A DNA stretch of 64,000 nucleotides, taken from Siminovitchia acidinfaciens (GTDB lineage Bacteria > Bacillota > Bacilli > Bacillales > Bacillaceae_C). Below are positions 28,315 to 35,739 of the stretch, in pieces. Position 1 is the first letter of the stretch. Each line of letters opens with the position of its first letter. The notes beneath the pieces are model-generated. The model was not told where the DNA came from. It searched no databases and saw only the letters and a list, made by a program, of their open reading frames with translations. A program made the position numbers and the translations under genes. The stretch covers positions 1,412 through 65,411 of the forward strand of contig NZ_QYTV02000002.1 of the NCBI RefSeq assembly GCF_003605385.1, in the 5' to 3' direction.

Positions 28315-29019
28315 ATGAAGAAAAATGTTGTCGGAATCTTTGCCACCAGCTTTGAAGCAATGAAGGCCATTGATTCCCTGAAACATGATGGGATTGATCA
28401 AGACCATATATGCGTGGTTGCCAATGATGATTTGAAGTCCAATACAATTGAAGAGAAGACCGGTGTAGCTGTCGAAGATGAAATTCAAGATAAAGCAGGG
28501 CGGAACACCCTTTGGGAAGAACTTACATCATTTTTTACGAAAAAAGACGATGGAATCAAGACATACTCAGATCACCTCTTGGATCTTGGTATGACGGAAG
28601 CGGATGTTAACAGATATGCGAATGAAGTGGAAAATGGACATATTTTAGTACTGGTGGACAGTGATGCCGACCATGGGAGAATTGGTTTGCTATCCACCGA
28701 AAATATTCCTTTGAATCATACGTTTGATGTTAAAGTTCATGGCGAAAAAGTGGACAACTTCACCACAGGTGACAGGTTTGATAGGGATAAGACTCATCCG
28801 CAGGCACGGATGCATCCCCCTTCGGATGAAAAAAACCACTCTGAACAGCATGCAGGAAGACCTAAAGAACGACAGAATGGCATGGATTTGAAATGTAGGC
28901 AAAGGGAATATGAAGAATTGGTCAACCCGTTCGAAAACAGGTATCCGGCCGACTTTTCGAGAACAGACCTTCAAAAAGGCAGCAACGACCATCAGGATTA
29001 CGGACACAATCCTTCTTAA
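28315..29019 (+). CDS. YflT-domain general stress protein with a long hydrophilic C-terminus
   Basis: The start ATG at 28315 follows GGAGG by nine bases; 12 upstream in-frame codons precede the ribosome site and are excluded. The 234-residue product has an N-terminal YflT (GsiB/GSP17M-like) domain at about 1-115: VVGIFATSFEAMKAIDSLK, then SDHLLDLGMTEADVNRYANEVENG, ending LVLVDSD. The remaining 120 residues are charged and rich in His, Asp and Arg and look disordered. A sigma-B promoter upstream supports stress induction. The family's biochemical role is not known. Confidence 0.85.
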   Translation: MKKNVVGIFATSFEAMKAIDSLKHDGIDQDHICVVANDDLKSNTIEEKTGVAVEDEIQDKAGRNTLWEELTSFFTKKDDGIKTYSDHLLDLGMTEADVNRYANEVENGHILVLVDSDADHGRIGLLSTENIPLNHTFDVKVHGEKVDNFTTGDRFDRDKTHPQARMHPPSDEKNHSEQHAGRPKERQNGMDLKCRQREYEELVNPFENRYPADFSRTDLQKGSNDHQDYGHNPS

Positions 29020-29048
29020 AAAAGCCAGGCAAAAAGCCGGCTTTTTTC
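29017..29048 (+). terminator. Intrinsic terminator of the YflT-like gene
   Basis: AAAAAAGCC and GGCTTTTTT pair around a 12-base loop and lead into a T-run immediately after the stop codon. Confidence 0.8.
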
Positions 29049-29128
29049 TTATTTAAGAGTACAATTATTATACATAGTTGTATTTTTTAGTAAACTGGAA
29101 AAGAACTGACGCCAGAGAGGAGAAGTTA

Positions 29129-29749
29129 ATGATGCAATTTGACGGTTTTACGGAAAGTGACTTTCAAACATTTCAGATTGACGGTCTCGAAGAACGAATG
29201 GCCGCGATTCAAAATAGAATTCAGCCGAAATTTAAAATTATTGGTGAGTCCTTGACTTCCGACTTAACTGCCACGCTAGGGACCGAAATGTTCTTACATA
29301 TAGCCAAGCATGCAAGAAGAACGGTGAATCCGCCTAAGGACACATGGCTGGCCATCGCAAATAACAAACGAGGATACAAAAAACATCCACATTTTCAAGT
29401 TGGACTATTTGACGATCATGCTTTTCTTTGGCTTGCCTATATTTACGAACTCCCGAACAAAGCAGAATTTGCACAGAAGTTCCTAGATCATATGAACGAA
29501 ATCAAAGAGAGAGTACCTGGCGACTTCGTCATTTCCATGGATCATATGAAAAAGGACGCTGTTGCGCTTGAAGATACAGATTTGAAAAAAACGCTTGAAC
29601 GCTTCCGTGACGTCAAAAAAGCGGAATTTTTAATCGGAAGGCATCTTGCTGCTGATGACCCGATTTTAAAAGACGGTGACCGATTCATTTCACTGGCAAG
29701 AGAGACATTTGAAACACTCGTCCCTATCTATAAGCTAGGGTTTGCATAA
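29129..29749 (+). CDS. yktB: UPF0637/DUF1054 protein YktB
   Basis: A 206-residue protein; ATG at 29129 with GAGAGGAG six bases upstream, giving MMQFDGFTESDFQTF. It has the YktB features HARRTVNPPKDTWLAIANNK, KKHPHFQVGLFDDHAFLWLA and DHMKKDA. Members of this family are cytosolic with no assigned activity. It stands alone between terminators. Confidence 0.92.
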   Translation: MMQFDGFTESDFQTFQIDGLEERMAAIQNRIQPKFKIIGESLTSDLTATLGTEMFLHIAKHARRTVNPPKDTWLAIANNKRGYKKHPHFQVGLFDDHAFLWLAYIYELPNKAEFAQKFLDHMNEIKERVPGDFVISMDHMKKDAVALEDTDLKKTLERFRDVKKAEFLIGRHLAADDPILKDGDRFISLARETFETLVPIYKLGFA

Positions 29750-29758
29750 AAATCGACG

Positions 29759-29784
29759 AAGCCGGCAATCCAGCCGGCTTTTTA
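29759..29784. terminator. Bidirectional terminator between yktB and ylmA
   Basis: AAGCCGGC and GCCGGCTT with a short loop, followed by TTTTT on the plus strand. It lies between convergent genes. Confidence 0.85.
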
Positions 29785-29787
29785 CTA

Positions 29788-30588
29788 TTAAATATTGATT
29801 TTTGCATTTTGGGCCACTGAGAGCCACGGCCTATTTTCTTCCCAGCGCACGCTGACCGGAAGATGAAACGTTTCGGATAATAATATGTCCTTTATCACTT
29901 CTGCTTTCGGACCGGCTGCTACAATTTTACCCTCACTCAACAGCATTACATGTGTAATATCCTCGACTAGCTCTTCAATATGGTGAGTGACATAAATGAT
30001 GCTGCAGTTGCTTCTGTCAATTTCTTTCGTCAAAGCCAATACTTGCTCTCTGGATAAAATATCAAGGCCCGAACATGGCTCGTCCAATATTAACAACTTG
30101 GGATCATTCATCAACGAGCGTGCAATCAAGACTCTTCTTCTCTCTCCTTGTGACAGAAGATGATAAGGCTTACCTTTCAATTTGTTCAGCCGAAATCTTT
30201 CAATTAAGTCATCCGCTTTTTCCCAGTCAGCCTTTGCCACCTTTTCATATATACCAAAGGATGCAAACTTGCCGCTTACAATGATTTCTTCGATGGTTTC
30301 ATACTCGATAATATGAGAAAAGCGGTTTAAGGAACTGCTGACAAAACCAATCTCCTTGCGAAGATCCGGCAGGTATGATTTCCCGAATTGGCGATCAAGC
30401 ACCTTTACATTTCCTTCCGATGGAAAATGATAGCCGGATACAATATTCAAAATGGAGGTTTTGCCTGAACCATTCAATCCTAAGATGCCCCAATGCTCCC
30501 CCCTCTTCATTTCCCAATCTATTCCACTTAAAATTTCTCTTCCGTCCCTTTTCCATGAAACGCCTTCAAGAGATATAATCGTGTCCAT
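29788..30588 (-). CDS. ylmA: ABC transporter ATP-binding protein, YlmA-like
   Basis: A 266-residue ABC ATPase with Walker A GLNGSGKTS (about 38-46), signature LSQGERRR (a variant of LSGGQ), Walker B LLILDEP and the H-loop ITHH-like YVTHHIEE. No permease gene is nearby. Stand-alone ATPases of this type (YlmA, ModF-like) exist in Bacillus; substrate unknown. Preceded by a GGGGATG-type ribosome site. Confidence 0.88.
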   Translation of the reverse strand: MDTIISLEGVSWKRDGREILSGIDWEMKRGEHWGILGLNGSGKTSILNIVSGYHFPSEGNVKVLDRQFGKSYLPDLRKEIGFVSSSLNRFSHIIEYETIEEIIVSGKFASFGIYEKVAKADWEKADDLIERFRLNKLKGKPYHLLSQGERRRVLIARSLMNDPKLLILDEPCSGLDILSREQVLALTKEIDRSNCSIIYVTHHIEELVEDITHVMLLSEGKIVAAGPKAEVIKDILLSETFHLPVSVRWEENRPWLSVAQNAKINI

Positions 30589-30759
30589 ATATTCATCCCC
30601 ATTTTGCAGAATAAAGAGTTTATTTTACAGTAACAGAGTTTCAGGCCTGTGTAAATATATGGAACCCTGTGTTTTAAAATGACAGCTTGTAGATTAAGGG
30701 AACAATATATTAAGCGTTTACTTTTTGTGACTTTGCCGTCTTCATCGGATGGTCCGAAA

Positions 30760-30912
30760 TTATCCAAGCTCCGAAATACTTCTCTCTATTTGGTAATGGC
30801 CTGTTTCTTTGCTGTCTTTAACCGTAGGTATGATACTTCTAAACATATATAAAGTAAAAACCAAAAAGATGCTTGTTATTAAAATAATGAAGATTTCATT
30901 TTTTTTATCCAT
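30760..30912 (-). CDS. Putative 50-residue single-pass membrane protein
   Basis: An ATG at 30912 with AAAGGGGG seven bases upstream opens a 51-codon frame. Product: MDKKNEIF, then a hydrophobic segment (about 7-24, IFIILITSIFLVFTLYM), then a polar tail ending ERSISELG. The ribosome site, the positive-inside start and the clean membrane helix support a real small gene. No family was recognised and no terminator seen. It could be a chance ORF in the AT-rich gap between ylmA and the CotF pseudogene. Confidence 0.5.
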   Translation of the reverse strand: MDKKNEIFIILITSIFLVFTLYMFRSIIPTVKDSKETGHYQIERSISELG

Positions 30913-30969
30913 TAAAAATCCCCCTTTACCCGCTATTTTATGCAGAGAAAAAGAGGAACCTACATTATT

Positions 30970-31412
30970 TTACTCAAACGGCATTTTTAATGCATGGCCA
31001 GCGTTTTTCAAATCATTTTGAAGCAGCCTTCCCAAATCGTATGCTGGATAATAACCTTTTGTATACATGTATGGAAAATATTCTCGTGGCTTTTTATTGC
31101 CCGATTAAGGTGATTGGTTAAAGTTTGTCTTAAAACAGGTGTAGCAGTTTCGGTTATTGCCATAGCGTAATTTAGTACCGAAGCCTTGCAAAAGCTGAGC
31201 AATTCCCCCGCCTGGAAGCCGAATTGATTCTGACGGAATTATTCCCGCCGGGGCTGGATGGGTGCAGAAGGATAATATTTGATCAAATCCCGGATATTAA
31301 GTTCCAGCTCCTGAATGGATTTTCAGTATATTGTTTTTAACTGCGGATCACTGACGTTTTTTATCCCCTTTGAGTTTCATCAATCCAATTGACTGGGTTG
31401 CAACGAGTTCAT
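30970..31412 (-). pseudogene. CotF-family spore coat protein, frameshifted remnant
   Basis: On the minus strand an ATG at 31412 with GGAGGTG starts MNSLQPSQLD and then hits a stop codon. Across successive frames the CotF-type content continues: NVSDPQLKT, SIQELELNIRDLIKYYP, QNQFGFQAGELLSFCKASV, LNYAMAITETATPVLRQTL, NHLNRAIKSHENIFHT. After one more frameshift at about 31070 it reads MYTKGYYPAYDLGRLLQNDL, KNAGHALKMPFE and a stop. At least four frame changes or stops interrupt it, so it cannot make the full protein. CotF/YhcQ-type proteins belong to the spore coat. The intact ancestor would have been about 145 residues. Confidence 0.85.
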
Positions 31413-31581
31413 GCACCTCCAATGTTTCATGTCAGGCTAGGGTATTTCGATTATTGTTTGACATGGCCATACCACCATTTGTTTTCTATAAAAATCATCT
31501 TATTCAATGATCAAAATCAGTCATTTGTTTTGATCCATGGTTCATACGTATATTTTTTATTATTACGGGATTCTTGTCTTA

Positions 31582-31608
31582 ACCAGTGTCGGAAATTCCC
31601 ATATGTTA
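31582..31608 (+). promoter_or_regulatory. Possible sigma-K promoter of the YjcZ-family gene
   Basis: AC (31582-31583) and CATATGTTA (31600-31608) are 16 bases apart; the second box fits CATANNNTA exactly. It lies 31 bases upstream of a sporulation-type gene. Confidence 0.5.
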
Positions 31609-31638
31609 TATGGAAGCCAAAAACAAGGGGGTGCTTTT

Positions 31639-31743
31639 ATGGGCGGCTATGGAGGCCACGGCACAGGATTTGCGTTAATTGTCGTATTGTTTATCCTCCT
31701 AATCATCGTTGGAACTGCCTTTGTTGGTTACGGATATTACTAA
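31639..31743 (+). CDS. YjcZ-family sporulation small membrane protein
   Basis: A 34-residue protein starting MGGYGGHGTG, then one membrane helix (FALIVVLFILLIIVGTAFVG) and a short YGYY end. This Gly/Tyr-rich start plus helix is typical of the YjcZ family of sporulation peptides. AAGGGGGTG lies seven bases before the ATG; upstream in-frame codons lack a site and are excluded. A sigma-K-like promoter precedes it and a strong terminator follows. Confidence 0.88.
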   Translation: MGGYGGHGTGFALIVVLFILLIIVGTAFVGYGYY

Positions 31744-31785
31744 AATCTTGCCCGCCTGGACAGACGTTTTGTCCAGAAAACTTCA

Positions 31786-31827
31786 AAAAAGCCAAGAGAC
31801 GACATTTGAGTCGTTTCTTGGCTTTTA
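31786..31827. terminator. Bidirectional terminator between the YjcZ gene and a convergent small gene
   Basis: AAAAGCCAAGAGACGAC and GTCGTTTCTTGGCTTTT form a long hairpin with one mismatch. T- and A-runs flank it. Confidence 0.85.
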
Positions 31828-31830
31828 ACT

Positions 31831-32004
31831 TTAACCCATCGATTGGTTTTGATTACTGCCCTTACCCTGTCCCTGTCCCATGGTCGAAAATTGTGGAATC
31901 ATGTTTGAAAGCTGTCCGCCCCGTCCTGTCATCATGCTGTATGCAGCGGCTCCAATTCCTACAGAAGCTATTATAGGCAAAATTTGAATTTTGTTATTTG
32001 GCAT
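31831..32004 (-). CDS. Small conserved-type protein of unknown function (57 aa)
   Basis: An ATG at 32004 preceded by GGGTGACAAGAG opens a 58-codon frame. The product has MPNNKIQILPIIASVGIGAA as N-terminus, a short hydrophobic helix (about 8-24), then a Met/Gly/Gln-rich tail (MGQGQGKGSNQNQSMG). The pattern resembles small Bacillus proteins of the DUF3918/YrzQ kind, but the match is not certain. A terminator follows directly. Too short for length-filtered gene finding. Confidence 0.6.
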   Translation of the reverse strand: MPNNKIQILPIIASVGIGAAAYSMMTGRGGQLSNMIPQFSTMGQGQGKGSNQNQSMG

Positions 32005-32093
32005 CTCTTGTCACCCGCTTTATTTTTTTGCTCATACGAGCAATTATAGGTTTACCGATTCTCTTTATAAAAACCATACACTTCTTCCCAAAT

Positions 32094-32118
32094 GTTATAC
32101 AAACACGATTCCGGGTAA
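32094..32118 (+). promoter_or_regulatory. Weak sigma-B-like promoter upstream of the MBL hydrolase gene
   Basis: GTTATA and GGGTAA are 13 bases apart. The minus-35 differs from the consensus at several positions and the start codon is 100 bases away, so this is tentative. Confidence 0.3.
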
Positions 32119-32220
32119 AGACAAAGTGAAGTAAATGGTTGGAAGAGTTTTATGGATGAAAGGCTCAGCCATGGAAAAGCTATTTAGTGGGAATATTTTA
32201 TTCGCAAGGAGGCATTAACA

Positions 32221-33063
32221 TTGGAAAAAGGCATGTCATACGGAAGTGATTATAAATACGTTCCTGCAACATCAATAAATAGCGGAACCGGGGAAGAAAT
32301 TCGTCCGGATGTTTATTATCATACAATCCAAATTGTCAATATCGCCCTAATTGGTCAGCGGAATTCCGGATTTGTTCTTATCGATGCAGGTATGCCGCAT
32401 TCAGCGGATAAAATCATAGAACTGACGGAAGATCGCTTTGGTCCGGATGCGAGACCCAATGTAATTATCCTTACACATGGCCACTTCGATCATGTCGGCG
32501 CTTTGATCGAGCTGGTCGAACATTGGGATGTTCCTGTTTATGCACATGAGCTTGAACTGCCGTATCTGACAGGCAAAAAAAGTTATCCCGAACCCGACAT
32601 GACCGTCGAAGGAGGGATGGTAGCCAAAATGTCTCCTATGTTTCCAATTGAACCCATCAATTTGGGAGACCACGTTGAGAAGCTTCCATCAGACGGAACC
32701 GTTCCCCACTTGCCCGACTTTCGATGGATCCATACACCCGGCCATAGTATCGGACATGTTTCCTTTTTCCGGGACAATGATGGTGTATTGATCGCGGGGG
32801 ATGCTTTTGTAACGGTAAAACAAGAATATTTGTACAGGGTTTTTACACAGGAAAAAGAGATCAGCGGACCACCCAGATATTTAACGCCGGATTGGGATGC
32901 CGCCTGGGAATCTGTGAAAAAGCTTGAAACATTAAAACCGACATCGGCTATCACAGGCCACGGCGTCGCAATGGAAGGGGAGGAATTGTCCCAAAACCTT
33001 GAAAAACTTACGAGGGAATTCGATAAAATTGCTGTACCTGATTATGGAAAATATTTAAATTAG
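32221..33063 (+). CDS. MBL-fold metallo-hydrolase
   Basis: A 280-residue metallo-beta-lactamase-fold protein. The metal-binding motif THGHFDHVG (HxHxDH) lies at about residues 86-94, with a further His in HTPGHSIGH and an Asp in IAGDAF, completing a two-metal site. The start is TTG at 32221, with AAGGAGG eight bases upstream. The family includes thioesterases, lactonases and glyoxalase II; the substrate cannot be read from the sequence. It appears monocistronic. Confidence 0.9.
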   Translation: MEKGMSYGSDYKYVPATSINSGTGEEIRPDVYYHTIQIVNIALIGQRNSGFVLIDAGMPHSADKIIELTEDRFGPDARPNVIILTHGHFDHVGALIELVEHWDVPVYAHELELPYLTGKKSYPEPDMTVEGGMVAKMSPMFPIEPINLGDHVEKLPSDGTVPHLPDFRWIHTPGHSIGHVSFFRDNDGVLIAGDAFVTVKQEYLYRVFTQEKEISGPPRYLTPDWDAAWESVKKLETLKPTSAITGHGVAMEGEELSQNLEKLTREFDKIAVPDYGKYLN

Positions 33064-33148
33064 AAAAACCGGGAGGACTGTAATGACTCCCGGTCATTCC
33101 GAACTTTCAAAAAGGGAATAGTTTTGGAAACAGGAGGTGTCGTCGTTA

Positions 33149-33355
33149 ATGGACACAACTATATATGTTGATGTAGCAAACAACAAACAAGCAATCGAAA
33201 AGCTCGAGCAGATTCTGCTTCAATTAAATGGGGTGGAAAGAGCTTTGGTGGATATAGATGATGGTGAAGTAAAAATTACATACAGTGAAACGGAACTCCA
33301 ACATGAAGCGATTCTTTCAACAATTTCGAGAAACGGTTTTGATGTTTTACCTTAG
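33149..33355 (+). CDS. Heavy-metal-associated-like domain protein lacking the CxxC motif
   Basis: A 68-residue protein with the beta-alpha-beta pattern of HMA domains: TTIYVDVANNKQAIEKLEQI, then LNGVERALVDIDDGEVKITY, and a second helix to NGFDVLP. The metal-binding CxxC of the first loop is absent (VANNKQA in its place), so it should not bind copper in the usual way. ATG at 33149 follows GGAGG by 11 bases; a GTG at 33137 overlaps that site. It may act as a small regulatory or protein-binding fold. Confidence 0.72.
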   Translation: MDTTIYVDVANNKQAIEKLEQILLQLNGVERALVDIDDGEVKITYSETELQHEAILSTISRNGFDVLP

Positions 33356-33383
33356 TATGTACTGCTCTGTTTTACTTCAAATG

Positions 33384-33416
33384 AAAAAAAGGACGGCAAA
33401 AGCTCGTCCGTTTTTT
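33384..33416 (+). terminator. Intrinsic terminator of the HMA-like gene
   Basis: GGACG and CGTCC with flanking A- and T-runs (AAAAAAA before, TTTTTT after). Confidence 0.75.
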
Positions 33417-33431
33417 CATATTGATTCTTTT

Positions 33432-33602
33432 TTAATCAAGCAGCCGGTTGTTTTCATCAACTTCCATGACTCTAGCGTCAGAAGTTTCTTGGCTAATAAA
33501 TCCTGCCCCCCTGCAAACACTGCATTTGTACTGCCACCCTTCATCATCAGCCAGCATTCCTGTTCCATGGCAAGCTTTGCAATGATTATCGCGGATATCC
33601 AT
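33432..33602 (-). CDS. Small protein with two CxxCxGxG zinc-knuckle motifs
   Basis: ATG at 33602 with GGAGG seven bases upstream gives a 56-residue protein MDIRDNHCKACHGTG followed by CSVCRGAG. The two CxxCxGxG motifs match the DnaJ-type zinc site, so one zinc ion is likely bound by four Cys. A longer frame to 33638 runs through the family C repeat and is rejected. Partner and function are unknown; it may assist folding or redox sensing. Confidence 0.75.
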   Translation of the reverse strand: MDIRDNHCKACHGTGMLADDEGWQYKCSVCRGAGFISQETSDARVMEVDENNRLLD

Positions 33603-33622
33603 TACAGTTTCCTCCTTTTTAT

Positions 33623-33670
33623 GGGGTCTGACCCCCACTGCGTTAAAGTATTAAAGCGAAGTCTGATCCC
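33623..33670. repeat. Dispersed palindromic repeat family C, copy 2
   Basis: GGGGTCTGACCCCCACTGCG is followed by TTAA, then TTAAAGCGAAGTCTGATCCC. The left arm equals copy 1; the right arm is decayed. It overlaps the last codons and stop of the aconitase gene. Confidence 0.8.
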
Positions 33671-35615
33671 TCTTCAGACGTTCCTTCACAAGGTTGATCA
33701 ATCCGCCTTTAAGCATCACTTCGACTTGTCTCTCAGATAATGCATGAGAAACTTGTATAGATAAACTTTTCCCTTTTACATTAATTGTAAACTCATTACC
33801 CTGTTGTACCTTATTCCGCAGATCATTCAGTTGAAGAATATCCCCCTGCTCTAATTGATCGTAATCTTTTTCATTTGCAAAAATTAAAGGAAGAACGCCG
33901 AAATTCACTAGGTTTTGCCAATGGATGCGTGCAAAGTCCTTTACCAAGGCAACGCGCAGCCCTAGAAATCTCGGAGCCAATGCCGCATGTTCCCGGCTGG
34001 ATCCCTGACCGTAGTTAAATCCTCCAACAATGGCATGGCCTCCTGTCGAAACACTCTCCATGCCCCTTGCGTAATATGTTTTATCAATGATTTCAAAAGC
34101 GAATTTGCTTATCTCCGGAAGATTGCTCCGGTACGGAAGCACCCGCGCTCCTCCTGCCAGGATTTCATCTGTTGAAATATTATCTCCCATTTTTAATAAA
34201 ATCGGCAGCTCCAACTCATCAGGCAATGCGTCCATAGGCGGGATTGAAGCAATATTAGGTCCTTTAAACAATTTGATTTTCTTAGCTTCTTCATACGGAA
34301 GCGGTTCATCCAGCAAGGAGGTATCAACTGTAGGATTTTCCGGTTCCTTTATCTGGGGGTACGGAATGTCAAGCGTCCGTGGATCAGTGATTTCACCTGT
34401 TAAGGCCGAAGCTGCCGCTGTTTCCGGGCTGCATAGAAACACACTGTCCTCCTGTGTTCCAGAGCGTCCTGGAAAATTACGGGGAGTTGTCCTTAAGCTG
34501 TTCCTTCCGGTAGCCGGCGCCTGCCCCATTCCGATACAGCCGTTGCAGCCTGCCTGGTGAAGCCTCGCACCTGCTTGGAGAAGGCTTGCGATATGTCCTT
34601 CTTTTACGAGATCGGTCAACATTTGTCTTGAGGTTGGATTGATATCGAATGAAACTCCGCTGGCAACCATTTTTCCTTTGACGATTTCTGCCGCCACTGC
34701 AAAATCCCTGTAACCTGGGTTTGCCGAGGAACCCACATAGGATTGGTAGATGGGCGTCCCTGCCACTTCAGATACCGGCACAACATTGCCGGGACTCGAA
34801 GGCTTGGCAATGAGTGGTTCCAACTCGGATAGATTAATCTCTTCCTCAATGTCGTATGAAGCTCCACGATCTGCGTTCAACTCAACCCAATCTTCTTCCC
34901 GTCCCTGCTCTGTTAAAAAACGCCTAATCTCACCGTCCGAAGGAAAGACAGTCCCTGTTGCTCCGAGCTCTGCACCCATATTAGCAATGACATGACGATC
35001 CATTGCGCTTAATTGGTCCAATCCGGGACCGTAATATTCAATCACTTTTCCAACACCGCCTTTTACGTCATGCCTTCTAAGAAGTTCAAATATGATATCC
35101 TTGGCACTCACCCAGTCAGGCATCTCACCGGAAAGCTTGATTCCCCAAACTTTCGGCATTTTAATATAAATAGGTTCACCCGCTATCGCCAAAGCGACAT
35201 CCATCCCTCCAGCACCCATAGCGAGCATTCCCATACAGCCGTTTGCACAAGTATGACTGTCAGAACCAAGAAGAGTTTTACCCGGCTTTGCCAAACGCTG
35301 CATATGCACAGGGTGACTCACGCCGTTCCCCGGGCGGCTGTAATAGAGACCAAATCTGCGCGTAGCGCTTTGCAAAAACAAGTGATCATCCGCATTTTTA
35401 TTGTCAACCTGTATGATATTATGATCCACGTATTGGGCCGAAGCCTCTGTTTGAGCCCGCTCCACCCCCATGGCTTCCAACTCCAGCATAACCATCGTGC
35501 CGGTTGCATCCTGCGTTAGGGTTTGGTCGATTTTTAATCCGATTTCTTTACCTGGAATCATCTCTCCCGAAACAAGATGGGCCTTGATCAGCTTTTCTGT
35601 AATGTTCAGTGGCAT
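33651..35615 (-). CDS. Aconitate hydratase, short (Aquifex/mitochondrial-like) type
   Basis: A 654-residue aconitase-family enzyme interconverting citrate and isocitrate. It is unlike the roughly 900-residue CitB/AcnA of Bacillus. The Fe-S core shows LGSDSHTCANG, GAGGMDVALAIAG and GCNGCIGMGQAP, which give the three cluster Cys. The swivel domain follows (about 480-640) with GGFNYGQGSSREHAALAPRF. It aligns best by eye with the Aquifex-type aconitase group. Homoaconitase or an isopropylmalate isomerase-like role is possible but the fused core-swivel order argues for aconitase. CAGGAGG precedes the ATG. The last residues (RDQTSL) are encoded inside a family C repeat. Confidence 0.88.
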   Translation of the reverse strand: MPLNITEKLIKAHLVSGEMIPGKEIGLKIDQTLTQDATGTMVMLELEAMGVERAQTEASAQYVDHNIIQVDNKNADDHLFLQSATRRFGLYYSRPGNGVSHPVHMQRLAKPGKTLLGSDSHTCANGCMGMLAMGAGGMDVALAIAGEPIYIKMPKVWGIKLSGEMPDWVSAKDIIFELLRRHDVKGGVGKVIEYYGPGLDQLSAMDRHVIANMGAELGATGTVFPSDGEIRRFLTEQGREEDWVELNADRGASYDIEEEINLSELEPLIAKPSSPGNVVPVSEVAGTPIYQSYVGSSANPGYRDFAVAAEIVKGKMVASGVSFDINPTSRQMLTDLVKEGHIASLLQAGARLHQAGCNGCIGMGQAPATGRNSLRTTPRNFPGRSGTQEDSVFLCSPETAAASALTGEITDPRTLDIPYPQIKEPENPTVDTSLLDEPLPYEEAKKIKLFKGPNIASIPPMDALPDELELPILLKMGDNISTDEILAGGARVLPYRSNLPEISKFAFEIIDKTYYARGMESVSTGGHAIVGGFNYGQGSSREHAALAPRFLGLRVALVKDFARIHWQNLVNFGVLPLIFANEKDYDQLEQGDILQLNDLRNKVQQGNEFTINVKGKSLSIQVSHALSERQVEVMLKGGLINLVKERLKRDQTSL

Positions 35616-35739
35616 CCTTCTTCCTCCTGTTAATAACTTTGTAGTAACAATCCTAACTTTTATTTAGGATTGTTATTGGAGAAGTGAAATATTCATAGAA
35701 GCCTTTGCCCTTTGAAAATTACATCATGGGAAATGCAGT

